Below are positions 8,031 to 17,308 of a stretch of 64,000 nucleotides of DNA, piece after piece. This stretch comes from Bacillota bacterium (GTDB taxonomy: Bacteria; Bacillota; Clostridia; Oscillospirales; CAG-382). The position numbers were made by a program, and so were the translations under genes. The stretch is taken from NCBI GenBank assembly GCA_029550965.1, contig JAKPGJ010000027.1:62001-126000 (forward strand), read 5' to 3'. The notes under the pieces are model-generated. The model saw only the letters and a list, made by a program, of their open reading frames with translations. It made no database searches and was not told where the DNA came from. Within the stretch, counting starts at the first letter, position 1. Each line of letters begins with the position of its first letter.

Positions 8031-8085
8031 GTCGGGTAATGCTCAGTTGCGGGGTTTCACCTGCCCCCTGCTTGGTTTTACCGGT
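8031..8085 (+). promoter_or_regulatory. Structured rpsO leader, candidate S15 autoregulatory element
   Basis: The leader can fold into one long interrupted hairpin: GGTAA (8035-8039) with TTACC (8078-8082), CAG with CTG, and GGGG with CCCC around a TTTCACCTG loop. It lies about 30 nt before the rpsO start. Ribosomal protein S15 represses its own mRNA through leader structures in several bacterial groups, so an S15-binding role is a reasonable inference. I cannot match it to a named S15 leader class. Confidence 0.55.
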
Positions 8086-8112
8086 AAACAACAGTATGGA
8101 GGTGAACAAACG

Positions 8113-8379
8113 ATGCTTTTAAAGGAAGAGAAGCAGAAAATCATTAAAGAGTACGCTGTACATGAGAACGACACAGGTTCTCCCGAGGTTCAGATTGCGA
8201 TTCTTACCAAAAGAATCAATCAGCTCACCGAGCACTTAAAGAAGAACCCGAAGGACAATCATTCACGTAGAGGTCTTTTTATGATGGTCGGAAAAAGAAG
8301 AAAATTCCTGAACTATCTTATGAAGAACGATATTAACCGCTATCGTGAAATTATCGAACGTTTGGAAATCAGAAAGTAA
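8113..8379 (+). CDS. rpsO: 30S ribosomal protein S15
   Basis: The 88-residue product has the S15 signature: [20 protein letters not shown] near residue 16, [14 protein letters not shown] near 42, and the C-terminal [13 protein letters not shown]. It binds the central domain of 16S rRNA early in small-subunit assembly. The ATG at 8113 follows GGAGGTG at 10 nt; the open frame upstream to 7987 is leader. As in many bacteria, rpsO precedes pnp, but here a strong terminator lies between them. Confidence 0.98.
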   Translation: MLLKEEKQKIIKEYAVHENDTGSPEVQIAILTKRINQLTEHLKKNPKDNHSRRGLFMMVGKRRKFLNYLMKNDINRYREIIERLEIRK

Positions 8380-8389
8380 ACAAACGCTT

Positions 8390-8416
8390 GGGCGGGAAAA
8401 ATACCCGCCCTTTTCA
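8390..8416 (+). terminator. Rho-independent terminator of rpsO
   Basis: GGGCGGG, AAAAATA loop, CCCGCCC, TTTTC. It lies 11 bp after the stop codon. Confidence 0.92.
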
Positions 8417-8472
8417 TTAAAAATTTCGGTTTTTAAAAAACTGTTTTTTGGTTATCATACTTTTAAGTAACG

Positions 8473-8563
8473 GGAAGCACAGGGGGTTTAGCCACTAAAA
8501 AATAATTTTATGAAAAAGCATAAAATTATTTTTTAGGTGTTAAACCACATTACCTGTACTTCC
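8473..8563 (+). promoter_or_regulatory. Long hairpin in the 5' leader of pnp
   Basis: An 18-bp perfect stem (8495-8512 with 8519-8536, loop AAAAAG) is extended by GTTTA/TAAAC, ACAGG/CCTGT and GGAAG/CTTCC across small internal loops. The total is 91 nt. A weak promoter-like TTAAAA-N17-CATACT at 8433-8461 would start transcription just before it. In E. coli, pnp is autoregulated through an RNase III-cleaved leader hairpin. A similar role here is inference. A miniature inverted-repeat element is the main alternative. Confidence 0.6.
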
Positions 8564-8618
8564 TTGTGAAAATAGCCAAAAAATAGTTTTACACTCATTT
8601 TTGGAAAGGAAGAAAAAG

Positions 8619-10724
8619 ATGTTTGAGCAGTACAAGGTTTACAGGTATGAACTTGCCGGCAGACCGCTTGTAATCGAAACCGGCAAAATGGCGCAGCTTT
8701 CAAACGGTTCCTGCCTGGTTCGTTACGGCGACACCGCAGTTCTCGCAAACGCAACCGCGTCCGCTGCGCCCAGAGAGGGCATTGATTTTCTGCCGCTCTC
8801 GGTTGACTATGAAGAAAAACTCTACGCCGCGGGAAAAATTCCGGGCAGCTGGAACCGCCGCGAGGGACGTCCGTCCGACAAGGCGATCATTACTTCCCGC
8901 ATGATCGACAGACCGATCCGTCCGCTTTTCCCGAAAGATTTGCGCAACGACATTGTGATTTCCGTCATGGTAATGTCCGTTGACCCGGATTGTTCGCCCG
9001 AAATCGCGGGATTAATCGGCGCGTCCACCGCGCTATCCATATCCGACATTCCGTGGAACGGACCCATCGGTGGCTTGTTTGTCGGACTGGTTGACGGCGA
9101 AATCGTCATCAACCCCAACGCCGAACAGCGTGAAAAGAGCGAGCTTGAGCTTACCGTTGCCGCGACCAAAGAAAAGGTTGTCATGATCGAGGCGGGCGCG
9201 AAGGAAGTTCCCGAAGACATTATGTTCAACGCCATTATGAAGGCGCATGAGGAGATCAAGCCGCTGATCGACTTTATCAGCAGCATCCAGGCCGAAATCG
9301 GCAAGCCTAAGTTCGAGTATCCTTCCTGCGATATCGACCCGGTTATGTACGAGAAAATCGCGGATATGGTTGCCGAAGAGATTAAGGAAGCGCTGTTTAC
9401 CGACGATAAACGCATCCGCGACGAACGGCTGAAGCCCATTTACGATAAAGTTTACGAAGCACTCGCAGAAGAATATCCGGACCAGAAGCCGATGATGAAC
9501 GAGTGCTTATATAAACTTCAGAAGCAGATTGTCCGCCGCTGGCTTTTAGACGAGCAGAAGCGCGTTGACGGCAGAAGAATGGACGAAATCCGCCCGCTCG
9601 CCGCCGAGGTCGGACTGCTTCCGAGAGTGCACGGCTCCGGCATGTTCACCAGAGGTCAGACACAGGTTGTCACGACCTGCACGCTTGCGCCTTTAAGAGA
9701 AGCGCAGATGCTGGACGGCATCGACGACGAAGACACCAAGCGTTATATGCACCACTACAATATGCCCGGCTACTCTACCGGCGAGGCAAAAGCCGCCCGC
9801 AGCCCGGGACGCCGCGAGATTGGTCACGGCGCGCTTGCGGAACGCGCGCTGGAACCGGTTCTCCCCTCCGTAGAAGAGTTCCCGTACGCGATCCGCTGCG
9901 TTTCGGAGGTTATCTCCTCCAACGGCTCGACCAGCCAGGCTTCCGTCTGCGGCTCGACGCTCGCGCTGATGGACGCCGGCGTGCCGATTAAGGCGCCCGT
10001 CGCCGGCATCTCCTGCGGTCTGATTACCGAAGGCGACCGCTGGATGACCATTATGGATATTCAGGGCCTTGAGGACTTCTTCGGCGATATGGACTTCAAA
10101 GTCGCCGGAACCAAGAACGGCATTACCGCGATTCAGATGGACTTAAAGATCGACGGTCTTACTCCCGAAATCATCAAGGCGGCGTTTGAAACCACCAGAG
10201 AGGGCAGACTGTTTATTCTTGACACAGTGATGCTTCCCTGCATCTCGGCGCCGAGACCGGATGTTTCCAAGTACGCGCCCAAGATGATCTCGACCAAGAT
10301 CGACGTTGACAAGATCCGCGACGTTATCGGCAGCGGCGGAAAGGTTATCCAGAAGATTTGCTCCGATACCGGCGCCAAGATAGACATCGAGGACGACGGA
10401 AGCGTATTCATCGCGGCCATCGATAAGGAAGCGGGCTACAAAGCGCTCCAGATGATCGAAGCGATTGTAAAAGACCCGGAGCCGGGCACCGTGTTCGTCG
10501 GAAAAGTAACCCGTATTATGAACTTCGGCGCGTTTGTAGAAATCGCTCCCGGCAAAGAAGGTCTGGTCCACATTTCGCAGCTTGACAAGAAGCGCGTCGC
10601 AAAGGTTGAGGACGTCGTCAGCGTCGGCGACGAGATCAAGGTTCTTGTAACCGAAATCGACGACAAGGGCAGAATCAACCTTTCAAGAAAAGATGCGTTA
10701 AATCTGGTCGACGATAAAAAATAA
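8619..10724 (+). CDS. pnp: Polyribonucleotide nucleotidyltransferase (PNPase)
   Basis: The 701-residue protein shows the full PNPase order: first RNase PH-like domain, alpha-helical linker, second RNase PH domain with GGSTSQASVCG-like sequence (EVISSNGSTSQASVCGS near residue 433), a KH domain (KIRDVIGSGGKVIQKI near 564) and a C-terminal S1 domain (KVTRIMNFGAFVEI, KEGLVHISQL near 631-655). It degrades RNA 3'-5' using phosphate. The ATG at 8619 follows AAGGA at 8 nt; the frame is open to a TTG at 8601 but the conserved start is MFEQYKVYRYEL. It has its own terminator and a large leader hairpin. Confidence 0.98.
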   Translation: MFEQYKVYRYELAGRPLVIETGKMAQLSNGSCLVRYGDTAVLANATASAAPREGIDFLPLSVDYEEKLYAAGKIPGSWNRREGRPSDKAIITSRMIDRPIRPLFPKDLRNDIVISVMVMSVDPDCSPEIAGLIGASTALSISDIPWNGPIGGLFVGLVDGEIVINPNAEQREKSELELTVAATKEKVVMIEAGAKEVPEDIMFNAIMKAHEEIKPLIDFISSIQAEIGKPKFEYPSCDIDPVMYEKIADMVAEEIKEALFTDDKRIRDERLKPIYDKVYEALAEEYPDQKPMMNECLYKLQKQIVRRWLLDEQKRVDGRRMDEIRPLAAEVGLLPRVHGSGMFTRGQTQVVTTCTLAPLREAQMLDGIDDEDTKRYMHHYNMPGYSTGEAKAARSPGRREIGHGALAERALEPVLPSVEEFPYAIRCVSEVISSNGSTSQASVCGSTLALMDAGVPIKAPVAGISCGLITEGDRWMTIMDIQGLEDFFGDMDFKVAGTKNGITAIQMDLKIDGLTPEIIKAAFETTREGRLFILDTVMLPCISAPRPDVSKYAPKMISTKIDVDKIRDVIGSGGKVIQKICSDTGAKIDIEDDGSVFIAAIDKEAGYKALQMIEAIVKDPEPGTVFVGKVTRIMNFGAFVEIAPGKEGLVHISQLDKKRVAKVEDVVSVGDEIKVLVTEIDDKGRINLSRKDALNLVDDKK

Positions 10725-10734
10725 ATAAAAAAAT

Positions 10735-10768
10735 GCGTATAACGCGGTCTGCGTTATACGCTTTTTAT
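10735..10768 (+). terminator. Rho-independent terminator of pnp
   Basis: GCGTATAACGC, 5-nt loop, GCGTTATACGC, TTTTTATATTTT. The 11-bp stem is perfect. Confidence 0.93.
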
Positions 10769-10893
10769 ATTTTGCTATATCGAGCGCTCCCGAAAGAACA
10801 CGCCCGAAGCAATACTGACTAAGCTATGTATCCGGCAACCGGAATTTGGCTGCACTGCTGTTTTAGTGCCGAAACAAACACTTTGTTTTGCAT

Positions 10894-11106
10894 TCAGCCG
10901 CCTTTCCATTCAATGTGACAAAGTCCGGCAACCCACTTTAGTATAAAGCCATAAACGATTAACAATATGATCGCTGTAGCAATCTTAGCTGCAACGATCA
11001 GCCAAGTACGATCTTTAATTTTTCTCTGAAAGTGCTCAAACAAAAGCGAACCCCCCGCGAACATAATCAAAGCTGAAATCGTAAAAATGATATTTTTTAC
11101 ATTCAT
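10894..11106 (-). CDS. Small membrane protein with two predicted helices, unknown
   Basis: The 70-residue frame has two hydrophobic segments (about residues 5-22 and 36-60) joined by a basic loop (HFQRKIKDR), which points to a hairpin with both ends outside. The open frame begins with a TTG at 11112, but the ATG at 11106 has AGGG 8 nt upstream. A TATAAT -10 box lies about 20 bp upstream. I know no matching family. It stands alone between pnp and a lipoprotein gene. Confidence 0.5.
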   Translation of the reverse strand: MNVKNIIFTISALIMFAGGSLLFEHFQRKIKDRTWLIVAAKIATAIILLIVYGFILKWVAGLCHIEWKGG

Positions 11107-11123
11107 AAACAATACCCTATTTA

Positions 11124-11152
11124 ATTATAATCCCAACCATCTGAAAGCCGAA
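11124..11152 (-). promoter_or_regulatory. Possible promoter of the small membrane protein gene
   Basis: Minus strand: TTCGGC, 17 nt, perfect TATAAT (11129-11124). The -35 box is poor, so this is tentative. Confidence 0.4.
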
Positions 11153-11263
11153 TGCCGTCTTTCATTGCTCTAATTACAAGCTGTAAGTGCACCTGTCAAC
11201 GCTCCGGCGTCAAACGCAATTCCAATACTTCCCCGCGGCAGAATAACCCTGTCTCGGGCGGTC

Positions 11264-12268
11264 TTATAAGCCGAAACGATAGGGTTCGTACGGCGATTCT
11301 TCCAGTACTCTCGAGCCTATAAAAGCCCATTCTCCGTCCTTTTCCTGCATTTCGCACTCTACCTTGTGCGATTTTATCAGTTCGGACGGGTCCGCGTAAT
11401 ACTGAATCGTCACAAACGTTTTCTCGTTTTCTTTTCGCTCGCCGACAAAACTATACCGCCAAACGATAGCGCCGTGTCCCATAAGCCTGTATTTTCCGTC
11501 GACGAGCATTGTGACGCTTTCGTACGGCTGAAAGTTCTTAATCGAAAACAACTCCAGCGCGTACTGCTGCAGTTCCTCGAGCGTCAAGTCGCCGTACTGC
11601 CACAACAGGTAATAGGTTATATAATACCTGTATCTCGTTTGCTCGTCTTTACTCAGCGAACTGTAATTTCTGTATAGATAATCGCCGCTTACCATCAGCC
11701 ATTTCTCCAGGGTCTTCTGCGGTTCCGTATGATTTTGCGTCCTGGCCGGCGTCATCTCCCACGTATCAGCCCCTTGCCCGACGTAATAGCTGTACTCTCC
11801 CGGCGGAAGCGTATCCAGTTCGCTCGACAGCACGGTGAACTTAAAAACCAGCCCGGACGAGTTGCCTTCAAAACTTGAAATGGAGTATTTTCCGAACTCC
11901 AACGTCTTTAATTCGTCGTATATCCCCGTTTCAAGATTGCATAACTGCTCCAGCGTCTCGGTGTCTTTGGACAGAAAAGCGCGGATAAACTGCTCCTCGC
12001 CGCTGTTTTTTTCCAGTCCGAGCTTTTCAAAGTCGTTGATGTCGAATATGATTTTAATCAGTTCGTTCGACGTGTCGGCAAGACTGTTTTCCGGGGCGCT
12101 GGATTCGACGGACGGCGCCGATTCTTCGGAAGTCTCCTGCGACGGCGTATCGTTTGCTGTCCCTGCCGCGGAGGTACGCGAACCCGTATCCCGCGCGTCT
12201 TCGTTGCAGGAAATCAGTATTGCTGCGCAGAGAATGAACGCTAAAAAAACAGCAGATAATTTTTTCAC
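11264..12268 (-). CDS. Putative lipoprotein, unknown function
   Basis: The 334-residue product starts at GTG (AAAGGA 11 nt upstream) with a lipoprotein signal ending in AAILISC. A Ser/Thr/Glu-rich low-complexity linker follows (about residues 25-65), then a globular domain with no motif that I recognise. The signal peptide and linker put it on the outer face of the membrane, tethered in or through the cell wall. The Trp/Tyr-rich C-terminal part (WEMTPARTQN, YRYYITYYLLWQYGDL) suggests a folded beta/alpha domain. It appears monocistronic; no terminator is obvious. Confidence 0.7.
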   Translation of the reverse strand: MKKLSAVFLAFILCAAILISCNEDARDTGSRTSAAGTANDTPSQETSEESAPSVESSAPENSLADTSNELIKIIFDINDFEKLGLEKNSGEEQFIRAFLSKDTETLEQLCNLETGIYDELKTLEFGKYSISSFEGNSSGLVFKFTVLSSELDTLPPGEYSYYVGQGADTWEMTPARTQNHTEPQKTLEKWLMVSGDYLYRNYSSLSKDEQTRYRYYITYYLLWQYGDLTLEELQQYALELFSIKNFQPYESVTMLVDGKYRLMGHGAIVWRYSFVGERKENEKTFVTIQYYADPSELIKSHKVECEMQEKDGEWAFIGSRVLEESPYEPYRFGL

Positions 12269-12450
12269 TGTAATTCAGGTCCTTTCGGGTTTTTTAGTAT
12301 TATAATCCTTCAATATACGATTCATACGAAGATTCTTCTATATTGAATGCTATAATAAAAGTGGTAAAAATCGGCAAAATTGTTTCAGGCAAAAATCTTT
12401 TCAATTAAACATATTAACCTTCCGCAAATCGATAAAAAACGAATTATATA

Positions 12451-12479
12451 TTGACTTTTCAGGCATACTGCATTAAAAT
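12451..12479 (+). promoter_or_regulatory. Promoter of the deoB operon
   Basis: TTGACT, 17 nt, TAAAAT, ending about 35 bp before the deoB start codon. No DeoR-like operator was recognised. Confidence 0.7.
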
Positions 12480-12514
12480 TAAGTATTAAATGATCACTCG
12501 GAGGGGCTTCCTAC

Positions 12515-13687
12515 ATGAAGCGTGTTTTTCTTGTCGTGCTGGACAGTCTCGGCATAGGCGCACTGCCGGACGCTTCGGAGTTCGGCGACGCGGGCTGCCA
12601 TACGCTCCGGTCGCTTACGACGTCCAAAGCGCTGTCTATCCCCACCCTGACCAAAATGGGCATCTTCAATATCCAAACGGCGGGACTGACGCAGTACGCA
12701 TACACAGGAACCCCGATCGCGAACTACGGCGCGATGGCGGAGCGAAGCAAAGGCAAGGACACCACCATCGGGCACTGGGAAATCGCGGGCATTATCTCGC
12801 CCAAACCTTTGCCCACCTATCCGAACGGGTTCCCGGCGGAAGTCATCAAAGCCTTCTGCGAACAGACGGGAAAAGAAATCCTTTGCAACAAGCCCTACTC
12901 CGGCACTGAAGTGATAAAGGATTACGGCGACGAGCATATCCGGACCGGAAAGCTGATCGTCTATACATCGGCGGACAGCGTTTTCCAAATCGCCGCGCAC
13001 GAGAGAATTGTTTCCCGCGAAGAATTGTATCATTACTGCAGGATTGCCAGAAAAATCCTGCAGGGCGAGCACGCCGTCGGCAGAGTTATCGCGCGGCCCT
13101 TTACGGATAAGGACGGCGTATATGTCCGCACGAACGGCAGACACGACTTTTCGCTCGAGCCTTACGGCGAAACCATGCTGGACATCCTCAAAGAAAACGG
13201 AAAAGAAGTCATCTCAATCGGTAAAATCAACGATATTTTCGCTTCGCGCGGGATTACCGAATCCAACCCGACCGCGAACAACAGCGAAGGCGAAGCGCTC
13301 CTGCTGAAAACGGCGGAACGCGACTTCAACGGGCTGTGTTTTGCCAATCTTGTCGATTTTGACATGGTTTACGGTCACCGCAGGAACATTGACGGCTATG
13401 CCGCGGCTCTTACCAGTTTTGATAAAACCCTTTCTTTATTGCTCGAAAAGCTGGATACAGACGACATGCTGATGATTACCGCCGACCACGGCTGCGATCC
13501 GGGCTTTACCGGCACAGACCACACGCGCGAGTATGTTCCCCTGCTGGTGTACGGCAAGGGGCTGAAGCGCGGCGTCGATCTCGGCGTAAGAAGCACTTTT
13601 GCCGACGTTGCGGCGGCGGTGACGCAGTCTCTTGGCGTAAGACAGGCGGGTACAGGCTTAAGTTTCCTTGGCGACGTAATAAATTAA
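12515..13687 (+). CDS. deoB: Phosphopentomutase
   Basis: The 390-residue enzyme interconverts (deoxy)ribose 1-phosphate and 5-phosphate. The alkaline-phosphatase-superfamily metal sites are visible: RVFLVVLDSLGIGALPDA at the start, KGKDTTIGHWE near residue 79 with the phosphate-accepting Thr, NLVDFDMVYGHR near 278, ITADHGCDPGF near 320 and GTDHTREYVPLL near 332. The ATG at 12515 follows GGAGG at 10 nt. It is first in an operon with pdp (16 bp apart) and fhs, so salvaged nucleosides can feed pentose phosphates; rpiB lies further downstream. Confidence 0.97.
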   Translation: MKRVFLVVLDSLGIGALPDASEFGDAGCHTLRSLTTSKALSIPTLTKMGIFNIQTAGLTQYAYTGTPIANYGAMAERSKGKDTTIGHWEIAGIISPKPLPTYPNGFPAEVIKAFCEQTGKEILCNKPYSGTEVIKDYGDEHIRTGKLIVYTSADSVFQIAAHERIVSREELYHYCRIARKILQGEHAVGRVIARPFTDKDGVYVRTNGRHDFSLEPYGETMLDILKENGKEVISIGKINDIFASRGITESNPTANNSEGEALLLKTAERDFNGLCFANLVDFDMVYGHRRNIDGYAAALTSFDKTLSLLLEKLDTDDMLMITADHGCDPGFTGTDHTREYVPLLVYGKGLKRGVDLGVRSTFADVAAAVTQSLGVRQAGTGLSFLGDVIN

Positions 13688-13703
13688 AAAAGGATGATTT
13701 GCT

Positions 13704-15020
13704 GTGTTGAGAATGTACGACTTAATCCAGAAAAAACAGAACGGATATGCGCTCAGCGAAGAAGAACTCACCTTTTTTGTCAAGGGAGTAACCGACGGTT
13801 CCATTCCGGATTATCAGATTTCGGCGCTGCTGATGGCGATTTTCTTCAAAGGCTTGACAGAAGAGGAAACCACCGTCTTTACCGAATGTCTGGCGGACAG
13901 CGGAGAAAGAGCCGACCTTTCCGCCATTAAAGGCAAAAAAGTGGACAAGCACAGCACCGGCGGCGTCGGCGACAAGACCTCTTTGATTGTCGCTCCGATG
14001 GTCGCGGCTACCAATATGGGGGTTTATGTCGCCAAAATGTCCGGCAGAGGGCTCGGGCATACCGGCGGAACCATCGACAAGCTGGAATCCATTCCCGGCG
14101 TAAACACCAATCAATCCCGCGAAGACTTTTTAAGAATCGTAAACGAAATCGGGCTCTGCATCGGTCAGAGCAGCTGTTTTGCGCCCGCGGACAAGAAACT
14201 GTACGCGCTGCGCGACGTTACCGCGACGGTAAACTGCCTGCCGCTGATCGCTTCGAGCGTGATGAGCAAGAAGCTCGCCGCCGGCAGCGACTGCATCGTT
14301 CTGGACGTCAAGTGCGGCAGCGGCGCCTTTGTAAAAACCGTCAAGGAAGCGACCGAGCTTGCCGATTTGATGGTCAAAATCGGAACCAGAGCGGGCAAGA
14401 AAACCGTCGCGCTGATTACCAACATGGACGTTCCGCTGGGCAGAAACGTCGGAAACAGCCTCGAAGTCATCGAAGCCATCGACGTCCTTGACGGACAGGG
14501 GGACAAGGACCTTACCGAGCTCTGCATTACGCTTGCGGCGAATATGCTATATATCGCGAACGCGGCGGACTACGACGAGTGCGTCAGAGCGGTTACCAAA
14601 ACCCTGCACGACGGCAGCGCGAAAAAGAAGCTGGCCGACCTTGTCGCCGCGCTCGGCGGGAACAGCGACTACATATACAACCCGTCCCTTTTCAAGGAAA
14701 GCAAAATTTCGGCGATTATCGCGGCAGACCGAAGCGGGTATATCTATAAAATGGACACCGAGCTGATCGGCGTCGCCGCCGTGGTATTGGGCGCCGGCCG
14801 CATGACCAAAGAATCCCCGATCGACCACAGAGCCGGCATCACCTTCCACCATACGGTCGGTGATTATGTAAACGAGGGCGAAGCGATCGCGACCATATAC
14901 ACAAGCAATATCAGCAAAGCGCAGAACGGCATGGAGCTGATATTCAACGCTGTAAAAATCAGCGATAAAAAACCGGAACCGAAAAAGTTAATATATAAAA
15001 CGATCGGCGGCAAGTTTTAA
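13704..15020 (+). CDS. pdp: Pyrimidine-nucleoside phosphorylase
   Basis: The 438-residue protein matches the DeoA/Pdp family, which splits thymidine, uridine or deoxyuridine with phosphate into base and sugar 1-phosphate, the substrate of DeoB. Visible blocks are KVDKHSTGGVGDKTSLI near residue 80, KMSGRGLGHTGGTIDKLE near 109 and CFAPADKKLYALRDVTATV near 156. The C-terminal domain includes LGAGRMTKE. The GTG at 13704 lies 9 nt after AGGA; the alternative ATG at 13713 would drop three residues. The family motif suggests a broad pyrimidine specificity like Bacillus Pdp, but this cannot be proven by reading. Confidence 0.95.
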   Translation: MLRMYDLIQKKQNGYALSEEELTFFVKGVTDGSIPDYQISALLMAIFFKGLTEEETTVFTECLADSGERADLSAIKGKKVDKHSTGGVGDKTSLIVAPMVAATNMGVYVAKMSGRGLGHTGGTIDKLESIPGVNTNQSREDFLRIVNEIGLCIGQSSCFAPADKKLYALRDVTATVNCLPLIASSVMSKKLAAGSDCIVLDVKCGSGAFVKTVKEATELADLMVKIGTRAGKKTVALITNMDVPLGRNVGNSLEVIEAIDVLDGQGDKDLTELCITLAANMLYIANAADYDECVRAVTKTLHDGSAKKKLADLVAALGGNSDYIYNPSLFKESKISAIIAADRSGYIYKMDTELIGVAAVVLGAGRMTKESPIDHRAGITFHHTVGDYVNEGEAIATIYTSNISKAQNGMELIFNAVKISDKKPEPKKLIYKTIGGKF

Positions 15021-15055
15021 ATCCTTTGCCGCGGAAAGGATAGATATATATAAAC

Positions 15056-16723
15056 ATGAAATCCGACATCGAAATTGCGAACGAAGCCGAACTGAAACCG
15101 ATTCAGGAAATCGCGCAAAAACTCGGCGTTTTGGACGAAGAGCTTGAGCTGTACGGGAAATACAAAGCAAAAATCAACCTGTCGATTCATAAAAGACTGC
15201 AAAGCAAAAAAGACGGCAAACTGATTCTCGTCACCGCAATATCCCCCACCCCCGCCGGCGAGGGCAAAACCACCACCACCATCGGGCTGGGTCAGGCGAT
15301 GGCGAAAATCGGGAAGAACGCGATTATCGCTTTGCGCGAGCCGTCGCTCGGACCCGTATTCGGCGTCAAGGGCGGCGCGGCGGGCGGCGGATATTCGCAG
15401 GTTCTGCCGATGGACGAAATCAACCTCCACTTCACCGGCGATTTTCACGCGGTCACCAGCGCGAACAATCTTCTCTGCGCGATGATCGACAACCATATTC
15501 TGCAGGGCAACGCGCTCGGCATCAACCCGAAGCGGGTTGTTTTCTCGCGCTGTCTGGACATGAACGACCGCGCTCTGCGCGGCACCGTCATCGGCTTGGG
15601 CGGCAAGATGGACGGCGTTGTCCGCGAAGAACGCTTTATGATTACCGTCGCGAGCGAGATTATGGCGATACTCTGCCTCGCAGAGTCGATTTCCGACCTG
15701 AAGGAAAAGCTGGGCAATATTCTTGTCGCTTACACATACGACGAAAAACCGGTATACTGCCGGGATTTGAACGCGCAGGGCGCGATGTGCGCGCTTTTGA
15801 AGGACGCGATAAAACCCAATTTAGTGCAGACCACGGAGAACACCCCCTGCATCATCCACGGCGGACCTTTCGCCAATATTGCGCACGGCTGCAACTCGAT
15901 ACTGGCGACCAAAACGGCTTTAAAACTTGCCGATTACTGCATTACCGAGGCCGGTTTCGGCGCGGACCTGGGCGCGGAGAAGTTTTTGGACATCAAATGC
16001 CGCAAAGCGTCCCTTTCGCCGAGCGCGGTCGTGCTGGTCGCGACCGTACGCGCGCTCAAATACAACGGCGGCGTCAGCAAGGAGAACCTGAACGTAGAGA
16101 ATCTGGAAGCGCTGAAGCAGGGCAGCTCGAACCTGAAAGCGCATATCGAAAACCTCAAAAACTACGGCCTGCCCATTGTCGTCGCCATCAACCACTTCTA
16201 CGCGGACACCGAGCGGGAAATCGAATGGCTCAAGCGTTTCTGCGCCGATTTGGGCGTAGAAGCGGTGGTATCCAAAGCGTTCGCGGAGGGCGGAAGCGGC
16301 GCCGTCGAGCTTGCAGAAGCGGTCTGCAGGGCCTGCGAGCAGGAATCGCAGCTTAAACTTTTGTATCCGGACGATTACGCGCTGACGCAGAAAATCGAAA
16401 CGCTGGCGAAAACCATTTACCGCGCGGACGGCATCGATTACGCGCCGGCGGCTTTGAGCGCGATTCAGGAAATTGAGGCAATGGGCTACGGAAAACTGCC
16501 GGTCTGCGTCGCAAAAACGCAGTATTCGCTCTCCGACGACCCGAAACGGCTGGGCTGTCCGTCCGGCTACCGGATGAACGTGCGCGAGGTCAGGGTCTCT
16601 GCCGGCGCCGGATTTGTGGTCGTGCTTGCGGGCGCCATTATGACGATGCCCGGGCTTCCCAAAAAACCGGCGGCCGAAAGCATCGACGTCGACGAGAACG
16701 GCGTCATTACCGGTCTGTTTTAA
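15056..16723 (+). CDS. fhs: Formate--tetrahydrofolate ligase
   Basis: The 555-residue enzyme makes 10-formyl-THF from formate, THF and ATP. The P-loop region [18 protein letters not shown] lies near residue 65, followed by [20 protein letters not shown] near 96, [15 protein letters not shown] near 126 and the C-terminal [16 protein letters not shown], all typical of Fhs. It is usual in acetogenic and purine-fermenting anaerobes and feeds purine synthesis. It follows pdp by 35 bp and is probably in the same transcript. AAAGGA is 15 nt upstream of the ATG, which is rather far. Confidence 0.97.
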   Translation: MKSDIEIANEAELKPIQEIAQKLGVLDEELELYGKYKAKINLSIHKRLQSKKDGKLILVTAISPTPAGEGKTTTTIGLGQAMAKIGKNAIIALREPSLGPVFGVKGGAAGGGYSQVLPMDEINLHFTGDFHAVTSANNLLCAMIDNHILQGNALGINPKRVVFSRCLDMNDRALRGTVIGLGGKMDGVVREERFMITVASEIMAILCLAESISDLKEKLGNILVAYTYDEKPVYCRDLNAQGAMCALLKDAIKPNLVQTTENTPCIIHGGPFANIAHGCNSILATKTALKLADYCITEAGFGADLGAEKFLDIKCRKASLSPSAVVLVATVRALKYNGGVSKENLNVENLEALKQGSSNLKAHIENLKNYGLPIVVAINHFYADTEREIEWLKRFCADLGVEAVVSKAFAEGGSGAVELAEAVCRACEQESQLKLLYPDDYALTQKIETLAKTIYRADGIDYAPAALSAIQEIEAMGYGKLPVCVAKTQYSLSDDPKRLGCPSGYRMNVREVRVSAGAGFVVVLAGAIMTMPGLPKKPAAESIDVDENGVITGLF

Positions 16724-16817
16724 GATAATCATTCGTGAATTTTATTACATAAATTCGTTCGCTCGCCCGTCTCCGTCCGCGGCGGTTTCTTGCTGCCTTC
16801 GCGCGGGCGGGAACTGC

Positions 16818-16838
16818 ACGCCTTTTTAGGCGTTTTTC
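16818..16838 (+). terminator. Weak terminator between fhs and tsaE
   Basis: ACGCC, TTTTTA, GGCGT, TTTTC. The stem is only 5 bp, so termination may be partial. Confidence 0.45.
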
Positions 16839-16891
16839 GGTCGATAAAATCCGCCCGAAAAATAGATTAAACAGAAAAAGAAAGGCTTTTT

Positions 16892-17308
16892 ATGAAAGAA
16901 TACGTTTCAAAATGCCTTGCCGATACCGAAAGAATAGCTTCCGAAATAGCCGGACATCTTAAAAAAGGCTCTTTCCTCGCTTTGTACGGCGAAATGGGCG
17001 CGGGCAAAACCGCTTTTGTCAGAGGGCTGGTCAAAGCGCTGATTCCGGAATGTCTGGACCTTGTGCACTCCCCCACGTTCGCCATTGTCAACGAGTACGC
17101 AGGCAGAGAGCTGACGATTTACCACTTTGATCTGTACCGCATTAAAAACGAGGAAGACCTGTACTCGACAGGCTTTTATGATTACCCCGACGACTGCATC
17201 ATCGTTACCGAATGGAGCGAGCTGTTTGAAAACGCCATCCCGAAGAACGCGGTCCGGGTGAAAATAGAAATCATCAACGATACTGAAAGAAGGATTACGC
17301 TTTGCTGA
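16892..17308 (+). CDS. tsaE: tRNA threonylcarbamoyladenosine biosynthesis ATPase TsaE
   Basis: The 138-residue P-loop protein has Walker A GEMGAGKTAFVRGL near residue 35, SPTFAIVNEYAG near 60 and HFDLYRIKNEEDL near 77, with an acidic VTEWSELFE block near 106 that is typical of TsaE. It works with TsaB and TsaD in making t6A at position 37 of ANN-decoding tRNAs. It overlaps tsaB by 7 bp, so the two are translationally coupled. tsaD is not in this window, but tcdA, which cyclises the same t6A base, lies at 60.8 kb. Confidence 0.95.
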   Translation: MKEYVSKCLADTERIASEIAGHLKKGSFLALYGEMGAGKTAFVRGLVKALIPECLDLVHSPTFAIVNEYAGRELTIYHFDLYRIKNEEDLYSTGFYDYPDDCIIVTEWSELFENAIPKNAVRVKIEIINDTERRITLC

